Counted from the stretch's first letter, positions 17,207 to 26,556 are shown. The stretch: DNA of 64,000 bases from Pseudomonadota bacterium (GCA_023423975.1 JAFAEO010000073.1:1-64000); one strand, 5' to 3'. The notes: generated from the sequence alone by a model not told the origin. Program-made: numbers and translations.

Positions 17207-17495
17207 CTTATTTCTGTTTATTTTTTTTCGCTCTTGCACGCTGTCAGCTCTTGCTTTCTGTCATCCCTGTCGGCTATCGAACCCTATCCATTTGTCTTCG
17301 TCCACTTCAATAATGAACCTGCAGACGACCGCTCGCATATACGGCACGAAAATCTTGAGCCGTGAGCGCCAGGCTGGCCATTGACGCACACACTATTTAA
17401 ACGCAATAAACGCCGCTATCGTATGTGCGTGGCCAGCCAGATCACCACTGCTTTGTCATATCTGGCTGGCTACCTGAAGGGATTGGGTTTGTCTT

Positions 17496-17798
17496 TCATG
17501 AGATAGTCCCTGTAACAGTAACCAGCTTCGTTCCATCGGGAAACGTAGCCTCTACCTGAACCTGACCGAGCATTTCCGGAACGCCTTCCATCACATCGTC
17601 ACGCGTGAGCACATGGCGTCCGGCTTCCATCAGATCAGCAACCGTTTCCCCGTCGCGGGCGCCTTCAAGCAAAAAGGCCGTGATATAGGCTGTAGCCTCG
17701 GGCAAATTAAGTTTCAGGCCGCGCTGCTTGCGCTCAAGCGCCAGCTTGCCGGCGGTGTATACCATCAACCGTTCCTGTTCATACATACTTAAAAACAT
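17496..17798 (-). CDS. ureA: Isolated urease subunit gamma
   Basis: 100 aa, full length for UreA, the smallest subunit of the nickel urease (UreABC)3. Family features: a starting M-LS-E-ERL pattern, RGLKLNLPEATAYITAFLLE, ARDGETVADLMEAGR, VMEGVPEMLGQVQVEATFPD and GTKLVTVT. An AGAAGGG site lies about 10 nt before ATG 17798. No other urease gene (ureB, C, D, E, F, G) lies in the flanks: downstream is gcdH and its terminator, upstream MaoC. The reading frame is intact, so it is either a recent relic of a lost or moved operon or a gene kept for another reason. Confidence 0.87.
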   Translation of the reverse strand: MFLSMYEQERLMVYTAGKLALERKQRGLKLNLPEATAYITAFLLEGARDGETVADLMEAGRHVLTRDDVMEGVPEMLGQVQVEATFPDGTKLVTVTGTIS

Positions 17799-18054
17799 GA
17801 TAGATAGCCCTTCTTTATATGCATTTCACATGAAATAAAAAACCAAAACCAAATCCATTGGATAAACACCGGAAATCACTTTGTGATGCCCGATTACCTG
17901 CAAAACACTCTAGCATGGGTCCCCCCCAGTCAATGTAGATAGACCTTCCCGACAAGCGCGAAAACACGCCTGGCCAGGCAGGCCATTGCGCTCTTTTTTC
18001 AAGAGACGACAAACTGGAAATTAGGCGAACCCGGCCAGGTTCAATTGGAACTAG

Positions 18055-18082
18055 AAAAGCGCCTCAGAACAGAGACGCTTTT
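18055..18082. terminator. Bidirectional terminator downstream of the MaoC gene
   Basis: AAAAGCG-C-CTC and GAG-A-CGCTTTT form an 11-bp arm with one mismatch and a 6-nt loop. The A- and T-runs suit termination on either strand; it would end the MaoC transcript, whose stop lies 70 bp away. The stretch 17799-18054 shows nothing else. Confidence 0.75.
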
Positions 18083-18154
18083 GCGATAAATAGTGAAAAA
18101 ACTGATTATCTAACGGCAAATCTTATTAACATCTGCCATTGACTTGTCGAAAGC

Positions 18155-18613
18155 TTATTCTTCGTCTTTTTCCATACTCTCGGAAATATCGAAAAGACTG
18201 GTGGCATCCAGTTCCAGGACCGTTTCATTTTTCTGATTGGTCACTTCCCAGCTCCAGAGCAGAATACCAAGCCCTTCACGGGTGTTGGATACCCTTTTTG
18301 CCTTGACCACGCCTTTCCAGAACAGGTCATCGCCGGGTCGCACGGGTTTGAGCCACTTTACACTGTCCAGGCCAGGCGAGGCAAAGGATTCGGAGCCTTC
18401 CAGTGCAGCCTCTACCGCCATTTTCATGGCGATCCCACAGGTGTGCCAGCCGCTGGCGATCAGGCCTTTCCAGGGGCCGGCCTTGGCCCGTTCCGGATTA
18501 ACGTGAAACCACTGTGGGTCATAGGCTTCGGCGAAGCGAATGATTTCTTCTTCGGTCAAATGCCGGGGCCCCTGTTCAAAGACCATACCCGGCTGGAATT
18601 CCGCGAATTTCAT
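18155..18613 (-). CDS. MaoC-like (hot-dog fold) dehydratase
   Basis: 152 aa single hot-dog domain; enoyl-CoA hydratase or related acyl-CoA-binding activity. The hydratase-type segment FAEAYDPQWFHVNPERAKAG (residues 27-46) holds the usual Asp and His, followed by GLIASGWHTCGIAMKM. The second half has VKWLKPVRPGDDLFWKGVV and a short strand-rich end. It is divergent from an alpha/beta hydrolase gene. Substrate unknown; MaoC proteins of this length serve fatty acid, PHA or branched acyl-CoA metabolism. Confidence 0.85.
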   Translation of the reverse strand: MKFAEFQPGMVFEQGPRHLTEEEIIRFAEAYDPQWFHVNPERAKAGPWKGLIASGWHTCGIAMKMAVEAALEGSESFASPGLDSVKWLKPVRPGDDLFWKGVVKAKRVSNTREGLGILLWSWEVTNQKNETVLELDATSLFDISESMEKDEE

Positions 18614-18799
18614 TTAACTAACCTTATTGTGAACGGCACAAAAAGCAGCAAAAGCTGTATGCCCCTCTATAAATGCAGTGTCTGACTTGATAAACTGACG
18701 TTGGTGCGACTAACTGGTGCACGACCAGACCACTGCCCGCAACCGGCTATTTTACTTAAACTTCGTACCTACAACCGCAAACTCACACATATTCTGAAA

Positions 18800-19600
18800 A
18801 TGGCTGACACACAACTGACGAACGTTTCATATGACGAAAAAACCGTATCCATCGAATATCAGTTGATTCAGCCTGACAGGCTTGAACGCCCGCTGCTGGT
18901 CTTTCTGCATGAAGGTCTGGGTTCGGTCGCCATGTGGAAGGATTGGCCCGCAAACCTGTGCCGTTTGCTCGATTGCCGAGGCCTGGTCTTTTCGCGTCAC
19001 GGCTACGGTAAATCTACGCCCCGTCCGGCCCGGGAGCAGTGGTCGCCAGACTTCATGCACATCCAGGCACAACAATTTCTTCCGGCATTTTTCAGCGCAC
19101 TGGGCATAGACACCCGCGCGGACCAACCTGTTCTGATCGGCCATAGCGATGGCGCTTCGATCGCATTGCTGTACGCGGCCGCTTTTCCTGACCGCATTCG
19201 TGCCACTGCGGTGCTGGCCCCGCATCTGTTTGTCGAAGAGGCCACCATAAGAAATATCGAACTGGCCCGCCAAACCTATCTGAACAGCGATCTTCCCGAA
19301 AAACTGCAACGCTATCATGACGATGTGGATTCGGCCTTCTGGGGATGGAACAATGTCTGGCTCTTACCGGAATTCCGGGAATGGAACATTGAAGACGAGG
19401 TCGCACTCATCCGGTGCCCCATTCTGGCGATCCAGGGACGCGAGGATGAATATGGCTCACTGGCCCAGATCGAGCATATTGCCGAGCTGGCCGCCGACGT
19501 CAAGCTGTATGTGATCGACGATTGTCGCCACTCCCCGCATCGCGACAAGCCGCAGGAAACCGCGGATGCCATTGTCGCCTTTGTGCGCACACGATTGTAA
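18800..19600 (+). CDS. Alpha/beta-hydrolase fold protein
   Basis: 266 aa cytosolic hydrolase. The fold markers are LVFLHEGLGSVAMWKDWP (oxyanion region), FSRHGYGKSTPRP, and the nucleophile elbow LIGHSDGASIALLYA with Ser near residue 116. The acid is probably in LAIQGREDEYG and the catalytic His in DDCRHSPHRDKP near the C-terminus. ATG 18800 (MADTQLTN) was chosen because the upstream 33 codons look non-coding. Substrate cannot be told; an ester, lactone or enol-lactone is possible. Confidence 0.85.
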   Translation: MADTQLTNVSYDEKTVSIEYQLIQPDRLERPLLVFLHEGLGSVAMWKDWPANLCRLLDCRGLVFSRHGYGKSTPRPAREQWSPDFMHIQAQQFLPAFFSALGIDTRADQPVLIGHSDGASIALLYAAAFPDRIRATAVLAPHLFVEEATIRNIELARQTYLNSDLPEKLQRYHDDVDSAFWGWNNVWLLPEFREWNIEDEVALIRCPILAIQGREDEYGSLAQIEHIAELAADVKLYVIDDCRHSPHRDKPQETADAIVAFVRTRL

Positions 19601-19759
19601 TGCCCGCAGGCTTTCGGCACCTTGCTACGCGCGTCTGCCCGCCGCGTTTTCCTGCCTGGCTAGCATGCTCATGCGTGGGACAACTCTTGTCCCCAAGACA
19701 GCTGTAATAGCAGGCCTGCGCCGGCTCACGGTCGCTGCAAATGCCATCTGTGATCCCAT

Positions 19760-20611
19760 TTATCCATTCAGCACCGTACCGCCATTGACATGAATCGTCT
19801 GGCCCGTCACATAACTGGAATCCGGGCTGGCCAGATAGACGTAGGCCGGGGCCAGCTCAAACGGCTGCCCGGGGCGACCCATAGGGGTATCCTTGCCAAA
19901 CTTGGCTACCTTGTCGGCCGAGAATGAAGCCGGAATGAGCGGCGTCCAGATGGGCCCGGGCGCGACAGAATTCACACGGATCTGCCGGTCAACGATTTTT
20001 GTCGAAAGCGAGCGTGTAAAAGACGTAATCGCGCCTTTGGTCGCAGAATAATCAATCAGATCCGGATTGCCTTTGAAGGCGGTAATGGAAGACGTGTTGA
20101 TAATGGATGCGCCTTCACGCATGACCTTGAGCGCTTCCAAAGTTATAGTCACAATGCTGAAAAAATTGGTCTGGAAAGTGCGCACCAGTTGCTCATGACT
20201 GATGTCTTCCGGTTCCGCAGCAGTATGTTGCTCTCCCGCGTTATTGACCAGAATATCCAATTTCCCGAAATGTTCAAAAGTGTCATTGACGCATTTTTTC
20301 GCAAATGTCACGTCACCGATATCGCCCTTGATCAACAGCACTTCCGAGCCATATGCTTGCGCACACTGCTGGGTTTCCCTGGCGTCATGATCTTCTTCAA
20401 GATAAACGATAGCGATCCGGGCGCCCTCCTTGGCAAACGCAATAGTTGTCGCACGCCCTATTCCGCTATCGCCGCCAGTAATGAGCGCGACTTTATCCTG
20501 CAATTTACCGGCTGACTTGTAATGTGGATCGTCATAAACAGGGGCCGGATGCATTTTGGATTCGCGGCCGGGCTGCACGTGCTGTTCTTGTGCTGGCATG
20601 GTCTGTGTCAT
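19760..20611 (-). CDS. SDR-family oxidoreductase (YghA/glucose dehydrogenase-like)
   Basis: 283 aa NAD(P)-dependent short-chain dehydrogenase. After a 38-residue extension (KMHPAPVYDDPHYKSAGKL) typical of the YghA/YhdF stress group comes the Rossmann motif ITGGDSGIGRATTIAFAKEG, then ILVNNAGEQHTA, the catalytic Ser in IINTSSITAFKG and YSATKGAITSFTRSLS with Tyr and Lys. It ends VTGQTIHVNGGTVLNG. AAGGAAG precedes the ATG. Members of this group are usually stress-induced; substrate unknown. Confidence 0.9.
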   Translation of the reverse strand: MTQTMPAQEQHVQPGRESKMHPAPVYDDPHYKSAGKLQDKVALITGGDSGIGRATTIAFAKEGARIAIVYLEEDHDARETQQCAQAYGSEVLLIKGDIGDVTFAKKCVNDTFEHFGKLDILVNNAGEQHTAAEPEDISHEQLVRTFQTNFFSIVTITLEALKVMREGASIINTSSITAFKGNPDLIDYSATKGAITSFTRSLSTKIVDRQIRVNSVAPGPIWTPLIPASFSADKVAKFGKDTPMGRPGQPFELAPAYVYLASPDSSYVTGQTIHVNGGTVLNG

Positions 20612-21325
20612 ATTTCTTCCTTGAGATTGAGAGTCCTATTTCACGGTAGATTCAAGCCGTATCCCGTACCTGTAAACGCATGGACTTTCTATATGTGCAC
20701 GCGATCTCTGTCATTGTTCTTATATGCGTGCCTGCGTACCGGGCCGATTGATACGAGCCACGTCTTTTTCACCTAAGGCCAAAAGACACTTTCATTATCT
20801 GCCTTGCCATCGGCCCGACGCAAACATCCCGCGCCCTAGTTTGTAAAGACACGTAAAGGCGCGATGCAACACCCTCACCAAGCTCGTCAAATATCCTTCT
20901 AACTGCTTGGTATTGCTCATTAGTCGCCTCAAATGCGAGCCTAACGTGACTGGCCTTTTTTTATTTCAGGCGCATAGTCTTGTTAAGCATATGTAACATC
21001 CCATGTTTTTACCTTTATTTGGTTGCTAGTATGAATCCTGTCATGCCTGCTACGCTGCCAGTGATGGACTGAACCAATGCAGCCGGCGATGCGACAACTG
21101 CGCGTCCAATGCCATATCGGCGGTGATCCGCAACGCCTGCCGGGGAGGATGTAAAGACATTGGCATGCGTGCCTTGCCCCGTCACGCGACAGTCAAACGC
21201 GAAGGCAGCAGCATGCAGCGCAGATTCATGGGCCAGGCGTTCAAACGCATGAATGTAAACGCTCATGAACAAACAATAGACAGCGCCCGGAATCGTCCGG
21301 GCACTGACCCGATGTTGGAGGCTAT
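20612..21325. other. 714-bp gap with no convincing gene
   Basis: Between the SDR and DUF4142 genes. An 85-codon frame on the minus strand (21015-21272, beginning MFMSVYIHAFERLAHES) is the only candidate; it has no family I know and no clear ribosome binding site, so I do not call it. A GCCCGG/CCGGGC hairpin at about 21289-21306 lies 20 bp before the DUF4142 start and could affect its translation. The rest is AT-richer and shows no repeats or RNA gene that I can recognise. Confidence 0.5.
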
Positions 21326-21913
21326 ATGTTTCATTTATCCTGCAAAACGATCATATTGTTATTGGCGTTATTAATCGCTCCTGGTGCGGCTTGCGCACAG
21401 TCGGCAAACCCGGCTACCCAAACGAGCCCGGACGCAAACAATCCGCCAGCGACAACACCGTTGGCGGCAAGCGACCAATCATTTCTTAACGACGCAGCGC
21501 AAGCCGGCATGGCAGAAATCGAAGGCGCCATGCTTGCCCAGAAAAATGCGGCAACCGGCGAAGTCAAGCGCTTTGCAGCCCAGATAATCACCGAGCATAC
21601 CAAGGTTAATGACGAGCTGAAAGCGCTGGCAGCGACCAAAGGCGTCAAGTTGCCCACAGCACCTTCCTTGCTGCAAAAAGGCGAACTCCAGGCGCTCAGT
21701 CTATTGGACGCCAAGTTTGATGAGAGCTATGTAGACCGGCTGGGCGTAGCAGCACATGAGAGTACCATTGCGTTGTTCCAGGATGCCGCCGTCAATAGTC
21801 AAGACCGGGATATCAAGGCCTTTGCCGAACGAACATTACCTTCGCTGCAAACGCATCTGAAGCTGGCCAAGGCGCTTAACCCGACTGTCCTTAAAGCCAG
21901 ACCGCAACCCTGA
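21326..21913 (+). CDS. DUF4142 family exported protein
   Basis: 195 aa. An N-terminal signal peptide (TIILLLALLIAPGAACAQS, cleavage probably after Ala near residue 24) and a Pro/Thr/Ala-rich linker precede a four-helix ferritin-like DUF4142 domain: DQSFLNDAAQAGMAEIEGAM, VKRFAAQIITEHTKVNDELK, AAHESTIALFQDAA, and LPSLQTHLKLAKAL. As I recall, the family is periplasmic or outer-membrane anchored, often in stress or predicted general-stress regulons. GGAGG precedes the ATG. Function unknown. Confidence 0.88.
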   Translation: MFHLSCKTIILLLALLIAPGAACAQSANPATQTSPDANNPPATTPLAASDQSFLNDAAQAGMAEIEGAMLAQKNAATGEVKRFAAQIITEHTKVNDELKALAATKGVKLPTAPSLLQKGELQALSLLDAKFDESYVDRLGVAAHESTIALFQDAAVNSQDRDIKAFAERTLPSLQTHLKLAKALNPTVLKARPQP

Positions 21914-22301
21914 AGGCGCGATCCGAAACCCGACCCATGCATGGTGCAATTGCATCATGCGCGGATATTGATAAGGTGGCAGAACTGAAATACATAAGGT
22001 GCAAGGCTGCATGCCTGATTGGCGTTACCCGGCCCTCAGTAACAACCACATGACGTGCAATGATGATGGCCGCAGCATAGGCCAGGTGGTCAAGGCCATT
22101 TCATGACCGGCACATCAATGAAAGATGGCAAAACGGCGGCAGAACAATTGCAAATACTTTTTTACAGGCCATGCAAAGGCATCGGCAAAAGTTACGCACG
22201 CTTAGGTGCCAGATTTTTGCTGTTACGTGAACATACAGACCAAATGGTGAATTTGCCGATTCGACTCTATCCTGTATTCGAAAAATTTTGATACTTATAG
22301 G
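21914..22301. other. 388-bp stretch without a gene
   Basis: No family-recognisable coding sequence, RNA gene or repeat. If the adjoining transporter remnant was once complete, its 3' half should have lain here, but I see no trace of it in any frame. Confidence 0.4.
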
Positions 22302-22541
22302 TCAACATGTTTGCGTCATTTTGATATAGCCTGTTAATCCTGCAGACAGGGCACCCCATCCAAGGTCATCGGCCCGAACGCTTCCCGGCGCAAGCGGCGC
22401 CAATACCAAAGCAGCAGCAAATCCGGCCAGTTGCACGTGGTATGCAAAGGCAATGCCGCTAATCTGTCTCGATATCTTGCCTCCTGCAAAATCGACAATA
22501 CCGTACAAGAGCGCGGAGCTAAGTGCAAAGATCGTTCCCAA
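22302..22541 (-). pseudogene. Truncated DMT/EamA-family transporter remnant
   Basis: The frame starts (TTG at 22541) with GTIFALSSALLYGIVDFAGG, then a second hydrophobic helix (LAGFAAALVLAPLAPG) and DDLGWGALSAGL, matching the first two helices of EamA/DMT permeases. After about residue 70 similarity stops abruptly (TGYIKMTQTC then stop). Normal DMT proteins have about 280-300 aa and ten helices, so most of the gene is missing. The rare start codon and lack of a clear ribosome binding site also suggest decay. Confidence 0.6.
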
Positions 22542-22668
22542 TAGGATGACACAGTCCTTTACCGGATGTCCGGTTGGCCCATACCAGAGCGCGGTACCAC
22601 AGGCCGACTACGGCGGCCTTATGCCGAAACGCAGCCCTCCTCGCCATGCAGTAGCCGGCCCGGACTTG

Positions 22669-23229
22669 CTACCGCTTGACTAAAGAACGCCTGGCGCGCA
22701 CACCCCGATACAGCTCTTCGGAGTAAGGGATAATGGCGAGCAGTAAAACCGAGACCATCAGCACAAGCACATATGAAAACGGCACGGGCCGGGCCTTCCA
22801 GGCCAGTGTGAACCGCGCATCTTCCGGACCGAAACCAAAGAGTGCCTGGAACTGCTCCCAGTGCAACGCGCTCACGCAAATGATAGCGATCATGGGAATG
22901 AGTTCAAGAAAGCTGTGAATATGCTGCTCGACTGGGGTAACCGTGCGCTCGGCCACAGCGTAGCTGACATCCCACAGTGCCGTGGCTTCATGCACGAAGA
23001 AAACAATGATCAGAAAGGCAATAATGGCTGCATTTATTTCCAGAAAAAGTGCGGCCAGCAGTCCGAGGCCGATTTCTGCGAATTGCAGTAAATGAAGCGC
23101 AGACTCCTTGACACCTGAGGTCTTCTCGATATGGCTGGCGCGATGGCAAAGCCAGTCGGCAAGGCCGGCAATAAGCCAAAGCGGCACTATAAAGTACATC
23201 AGGATCAACACTAACGGGTCATGCAACAT
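22669..23229 (-). CDS. Conserved integral membrane protein of unknown function
   Basis: 186 aa with about five hydrophobic segments: LVLILMYFIVPLWLIAGLAD, IGLGLLAALFLEINAAIIAF, IIVFFVHEATALW, LIPMIAIICVSAL and YVLVLMVSVLLLAIIPY. Between them lie conserved-looking polar motifs (DWLCHRASHIEKTSGVKES, TPVEQHIHSFLE) with several His and Glu residues that could bind metal. Database relatives are, from memory, sometimes labelled diguanylate cyclase, but no GGDEF domain is present. GGGAGAG precedes ATG 23229; an upstream ATG at 23388 adds unlikely sequence. Confidence 0.75.
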   Translation of the reverse strand: MLHDPLVLILMYFIVPLWLIAGLADWLCHRASHIEKTSGVKESALHLLQFAEIGLGLLAALFLEINAAIIAFLIIVFFVHEATALWDVSYAVAERTVTPVEQHIHSFLELIPMIAIICVSALHWEQFQALFGFGPEDARFTLAWKARPVPFSYVLVLMVSVLLLAIIPYSEELYRGVRARRSLVKR

Positions 23230-23534
23230 CGCTCTCCCTTGTTGTTTGCCTCTCGGGTTGCTCCATGACGCATGAGAAAATGTCCGCGTTGGCCTGGGCT
23301 GGTTTTCGCCGTAGCCGGGCAGATCAATACCTGCTGCCTGCTCCCACGTTTTCAACAGATTGCAGCATTTGCTGATGCGCACCGGCATTCATTATGACAG
23401 CTACCGATGTCTGGAGTCACGACGGTAAACAGGCCGATTTTCCCGGAAGGCATGAACACGCAAACAGGCAGTGAAGCGTACACACGCAGCCGCAGCCAAC
23501 CCAACGCGCCAGTGCCCCAACTACTGCGCCTTAT
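23230..23534. other. 305-bp stretch without a gene
   Basis: Between the membrane protein and the YqjD-like gene, both on the minus strand. I see no reading frame, repeat or terminator I would call. Confidence 0.4.
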
Positions 23535-23789
23535 CTATTTTTTATAGAAATGGCGTCCGACACATACGCCAATCAGGCCGGCAATGAGCAATGCACATCC
23601 GGGGCTACGCCTGGTGCAGTCTTCGATCGAATCGACCAGTGAATTGAACGCATACGTTGCGTTACCGGCAGCCTGGCCCGCCCGACGCTTGATTTCATCT
23701 TTGGGATCGTCAAGAAAGTCTTCGGTTGCAGCCTGCGCTTTGTCTGCAGCGGCGGCCGCTTTTTCCTGAATGGTTTCATCGGTATTCAT
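23535..23789 (-). CDS. YqjD/ElaB/DUF883-like membrane-anchored small protein
   Basis: 84 aa. A charged, Ala-rich helical N-terminal part (KAAAAADKAQAATEDFL, DEIKRRAGQAAGNATYAFNS) is followed by one C-terminal membrane helix (CALLIAGLIGVCVGRHFYKK) ending in the GxxxGRHF-type tail usual for the family. E. coli YqjD and ElaB bind stationary-phase ribosomes to the inner membrane; the same is plausible here. GAGG lies 8 nt before the ATG. Likely a stationary-phase or stress gene, as are its SDR and DUF4142 neighbours. Confidence 0.8.
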   Translation of the reverse strand: MNTDETIQEKAAAAADKAQAATEDFLDDPKDEIKRRAGQAAGNATYAFNSLVDSIEDCTRRSPGCALLIAGLIGVCVGRHFYKK

Positions 23790-24101
23790 AGCATCACCTC
23801 ATAAGATAAGTGAAACAAGGCACACGCCAGAATGGCAATCAATCGTGGCCTTAATGCTATCTTTAGCATAATTTCAATTGTGTTTGGACCGGCATTAACC
23901 AACTTTTACCCAATTTTTCCCTCGGTTTCGGGCAGCTTTCAATCTAAATTCTGGTCCCGCGGCCGCTCACCGGGTCTATAGCAGGCGCACTCACCCGGTT
24001 TGCTGCGTGTGCCAGATATGGCATGATGTGGGATCACAGGGCAGACACGGATGCGCATGCGGCCAGGATGGTGTTTTTTTTCGAATGACTGGGAGAAAAC
24101 T
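23790..24101. other. 312-bp stretch without a gene
   Basis: Divergent intergenic region between the YqjD-like gene and the 72-aa hypothetical gene; AT-rich near 23850-23950 and probably promoter DNA for both. No specific site recognised. Confidence 0.4.
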
Positions 24102-24320
24102 ATGGAATTAGTGCAGTCGGTAAGTCTTTTTTATGGTGACAATTACGAGATTGCCTCTGTGCGGTTTCATTACATCAATGGCCAGACGCGGCAGCTGGAT
24201 AATATCGACGCGGTCAAATTCATGGAGCTGGTAGAGACTGAGAGCAAACGCACAGATATCAATTTTACTGATCCAGACAGCGTCCGCAAGCATGTCGCCA
24301 ATGCCTATTTTCACCAGTAG
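24102..24320 (+). CDS. Hypothetical protein, 72 aa
   Basis: Starts at ATG 24102, with GGGAGAAAACT directly upstream as a good ribosome binding site; an upstream in-frame ATG (24051) lacks one. The product (MELVQSVSLFYGDNYEIASV at the start) alternates short strands and a helix (AVKFMELVETESKRTD) and looks like a compact soluble alpha/beta domain, acidic and without Cys. No family recognised. It stands alone. Confidence 0.6.
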   Translation: MELVQSVSLFYGDNYEIASVRFHYINGQTRQLDNIDAVKFMELVETESKRTDINFTDPDSVRKHVANAYFHQ

Positions 24321-24561
24321 CCGCCGATACACAGACCGGCCGACCGGCATGGCTGTAGCATCGCTCTGGCAGAGACAATATCGACGATACCGGCAACAGC
24401 CTTGGCTTCAGGACTGCCATTGCTGTGTCTGCGTATGACCAGAACGTCTCCTGAACACGTAACAGAACAGCAAGGCGCCGTCATTACCAGACCTGCGCCG
24501 CCCAGGAAAGAACAGCGACGGGCGCGAGGACTAACTCACTTTATCAACAGGAATATTACAA

Positions 24562-25368
24562 ATGCAAGACTTACGTATTGGAATAGCCGGCTTTGGTGCA
24601 ATCGGCCGGTCTATCGCAACCCAGCTGAACAACGGCGTTGAAGGCGTACAGCTTACTGCAGTGGGTGTCAGGGATCCGGGCGCACCGCCGACGTTCGCCT
24701 GGAACGACAAGCCTGTGCCACAGTTTGTCCTGCTGGATCAGATGGAGGCCAGCTGCGATATTGTGATTGAATGCGCACCGGCGCAACTGTTGCCACGTAT
24801 TGCCATTCCATTTCTGGAAAAGGGAAAAAAGGTGATCTGCCTGAGCAGCGGCGCACTGCTGGCGCACCCCGAGCTGGTGGCACTGGCCAAAGCCCATCAC
24901 GGGCAAATTCTCATTGCATCAGGCGCCATTGTCGGGCTGGACGCCATTTTGGGTGCTGCCGAAGGCACGATTGAATCGGTCAGGATGACTTCGCGCAAGC
25001 CGCTCAGGGGCTTTGCGGGTGCGCCATTTCTGCAAGCGCAGAATATCGATGTGATGACGTTCACGGAGCCTACCATGCTTTTTTCCGGAACTGCCCGCGA
25101 GGCCGCAGCCGGCTTTCCGGCCAATCTGAACGTGGCAGCCAGCGTCGCACTGGCCGGTGTCGGTCCCGACAAAACTTTCCTGGAGGTGTGGGCGGATCCT
25201 TTTCTGGAGCGCAATACACATCGCATCGAGGTCGTTTCCGATGCGGCGCTGCTATCGGTGGAAATCCAGAATATTCCTTCGGACAACCCCAAAACGGGGC
25301 GTATTACCGCGCAAAGCGTTGTTGCCTTGCTGCGCAAATTGCGTGCGCCGTTAAGCGTGGGCACCTGA
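24562..25368 (+). CDS. nadX: L-aspartate dehydrogenase
   Basis: 268 aa NAD(P)-dependent enzyme making iminoaspartate (or oxaloacetate plus ammonia) from aspartate; can replace NadB in NAD synthesis. The N-terminal Rossmann motif IGIAGFGAIGRSIATQL, the IVIECAP segment, LSSGALLAHPELV, ASGAIVGLDAILGAAEG and the C-terminal NLNVAASVALAGVGPDKTF block (with catalytic-type residues) match the AspDH family. Upstream in the aromatic-acid type operons of relatives it can serve catabolism, but here it is alone and convergent with an oxygenase gene. Role in NAD supply versus aspartate metabolism is open. Confidence 0.9.
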   Translation: MQDLRIGIAGFGAIGRSIATQLNNGVEGVQLTAVGVRDPGAPPTFAWNDKPVPQFVLLDQMEASCDIVIECAPAQLLPRIAIPFLEKGKKVICLSSGALLAHPELVALAKAHHGQILIASGAIVGLDAILGAAEGTIESVRMTSRKPLRGFAGAPFLQAQNIDVMTFTEPTMLFSGTAREAAAGFPANLNVAASVALAGVGPDKTFLEVWADPFLERNTHRIEVVSDAALLSVEIQNIPSDNPKTGRITAQSVVALLRKLRAPLSVGT

Positions 25369-25411
25369 CGCTCGCAAGCCAGCAAAATATCCATCCCACG
25401 CTCACCGCTCC

Positions 25412-26434
25412 TTACAAGACCTCCTGGCGCAATTGCGGAAATACTCTGGATACTTTGTTGAGCAAATAATCACCGTAAATACCATTGAAGGCATGCACAT
25501 TTTCCTTATCCCAACGCGATGCGCTGTCGTCCGGATCGGCAACAGCGGGCAGCCCTTCGATGGGCTGCACCTGAGCAAAATAATTGGGGTCAAAGAACAG
25601 CGGAAAAGACAGCCGATCGTGCCCCGAGGTGTTGCGTATGACCCGATGGGCGGTTGATCGATACCAGCCGCCGGTCATGCGTTCCAGCATGTCGCCGATA
25701 TTGCAAATGAAAGTGCCGGGCACCGGCGTTGCATCCACCCAGCCGCCCGGCGTTTTTACCTGCAGGCCACCAATCTGGTCCTGCAGCAATATGGTCAATA
25801 GACCGTAATCCGTATGTTCGCCGACGCCCCATTGCACATCCAAGTCTTTGGGCACTTCCTGGGTTGGATAATTAAATATGCGAAACAAAATCAGGGGGTC
25901 CGCGGTGTAGCGGCTCGCGAAGTAGTCTGCCGGCAACGCCAGACTGAGCGCGATGCCGCGCATCAGGGCGTGACCCAGCGCGGTCACCTCTTCCATGTAT
26001 TGCAAGATGGTTTGTCGCAAATCCGGAATTTCGGGAAACAGGTTGCGCCCATGCACCGGTGTGCCTGCCTGAACCAGCGGATGGTCATCGGCCAGCTCGG
26101 TGCCCAGATAAAGCCCTTCTTTCCAGTCGGGCCTGCCCGAAGTCAATTCACCCCCAAGAGGAAAATAACCACGCCACGCCCGGCCACCCAGTGCCATTCG
26201 CCAGCGCATTTTTTCCTGCGCGTCCAGGGAGAAGAACTGGCGGCTGAGCGCATCCAGGCGCTGTATCAACGGCATCTGTACACCATGCCCCGAAACATAG
26301 AAAAAGCCATGGACACGGCAGGCATTGCGAATGTGATCGGCAACCGTCTGCAATGCCTTGGGGCTGCTATCGGTGATCAGCGCAGAGACATCAATGATCG
26401 GTAATGCCGCATGGGGTGCTGAGGTATAAGTCAT
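25412..26434 (-). CDS. Isopenicillin N synthase-like 2-oxoglutarate/Fe(II) oxygenase
   Basis: 340 aa. N-terminal DIOX_N domain (LPIIDVSALI, HGFFYVSGHGV) and a C-terminal jelly-roll with the iron triad: His and Asp in GEHTDYGLLTILLQD (about residue 210) and His in YRSTAHRVIRN (about 268), then RLSFPLFFDPNY with the RxS oxoglutarate-binding pair. Members of this bacterial subgroup are mostly uncharacterised. It lies 122 bp downstream of an amino acid ABC transporter on the same strand and may be co-transcribed, which would suggest that the imported compound or a product is its substrate. Confidence 0.88.
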   Translation of the reverse strand: MTYTSAPHAALPIIDVSALITDSSPKALQTVADHIRNACRVHGFFYVSGHGVQMPLIQRLDALSRQFFSLDAQEKMRWRMALGGRAWRGYFPLGGELTSGRPDWKEGLYLGTELADDHPLVQAGTPVHGRNLFPEIPDLRQTILQYMEEVTALGHALMRGIALSLALPADYFASRYTADPLILFRIFNYPTQEVPKDLDVQWGVGEHTDYGLLTILLQDQIGGLQVKTPGGWVDATPVPGTFICNIGDMLERMTGGWYRSTAHRVIRNTSGHDRLSFPLFFDPNYFAQVQPIEGLPAVADPDDSASRWDKENVHAFNGIYGDYLLNKVSRVFPQLRQEVL

Positions 26435-26556
26435 GGTCTTGATCGAATGAATGGTTGAAGATCCGGCACCCGGCAGTTCGCTGGCGACGGCAATAGCGAT
26501 TGCGGGCGCAAGGGCAAGGTTATTCCAATTGTCATCATGCCCGGGGCAAACCGCTG

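Noticed and set aside
21015..21272. 85-codon open frame on the minus strand in the 20.6-21.3 kb gap
   Set aside because: Ends in a hydrophobic-like stretch but has no clear start signal or family; kept only as a remark on the gap.
22669..23229. Diguanylate cyclase label for the five-helix membrane protein
   Set aside because: No GGDEF domain or nucleotide-binding motif is present; the whole protein is membrane helices and short loops.
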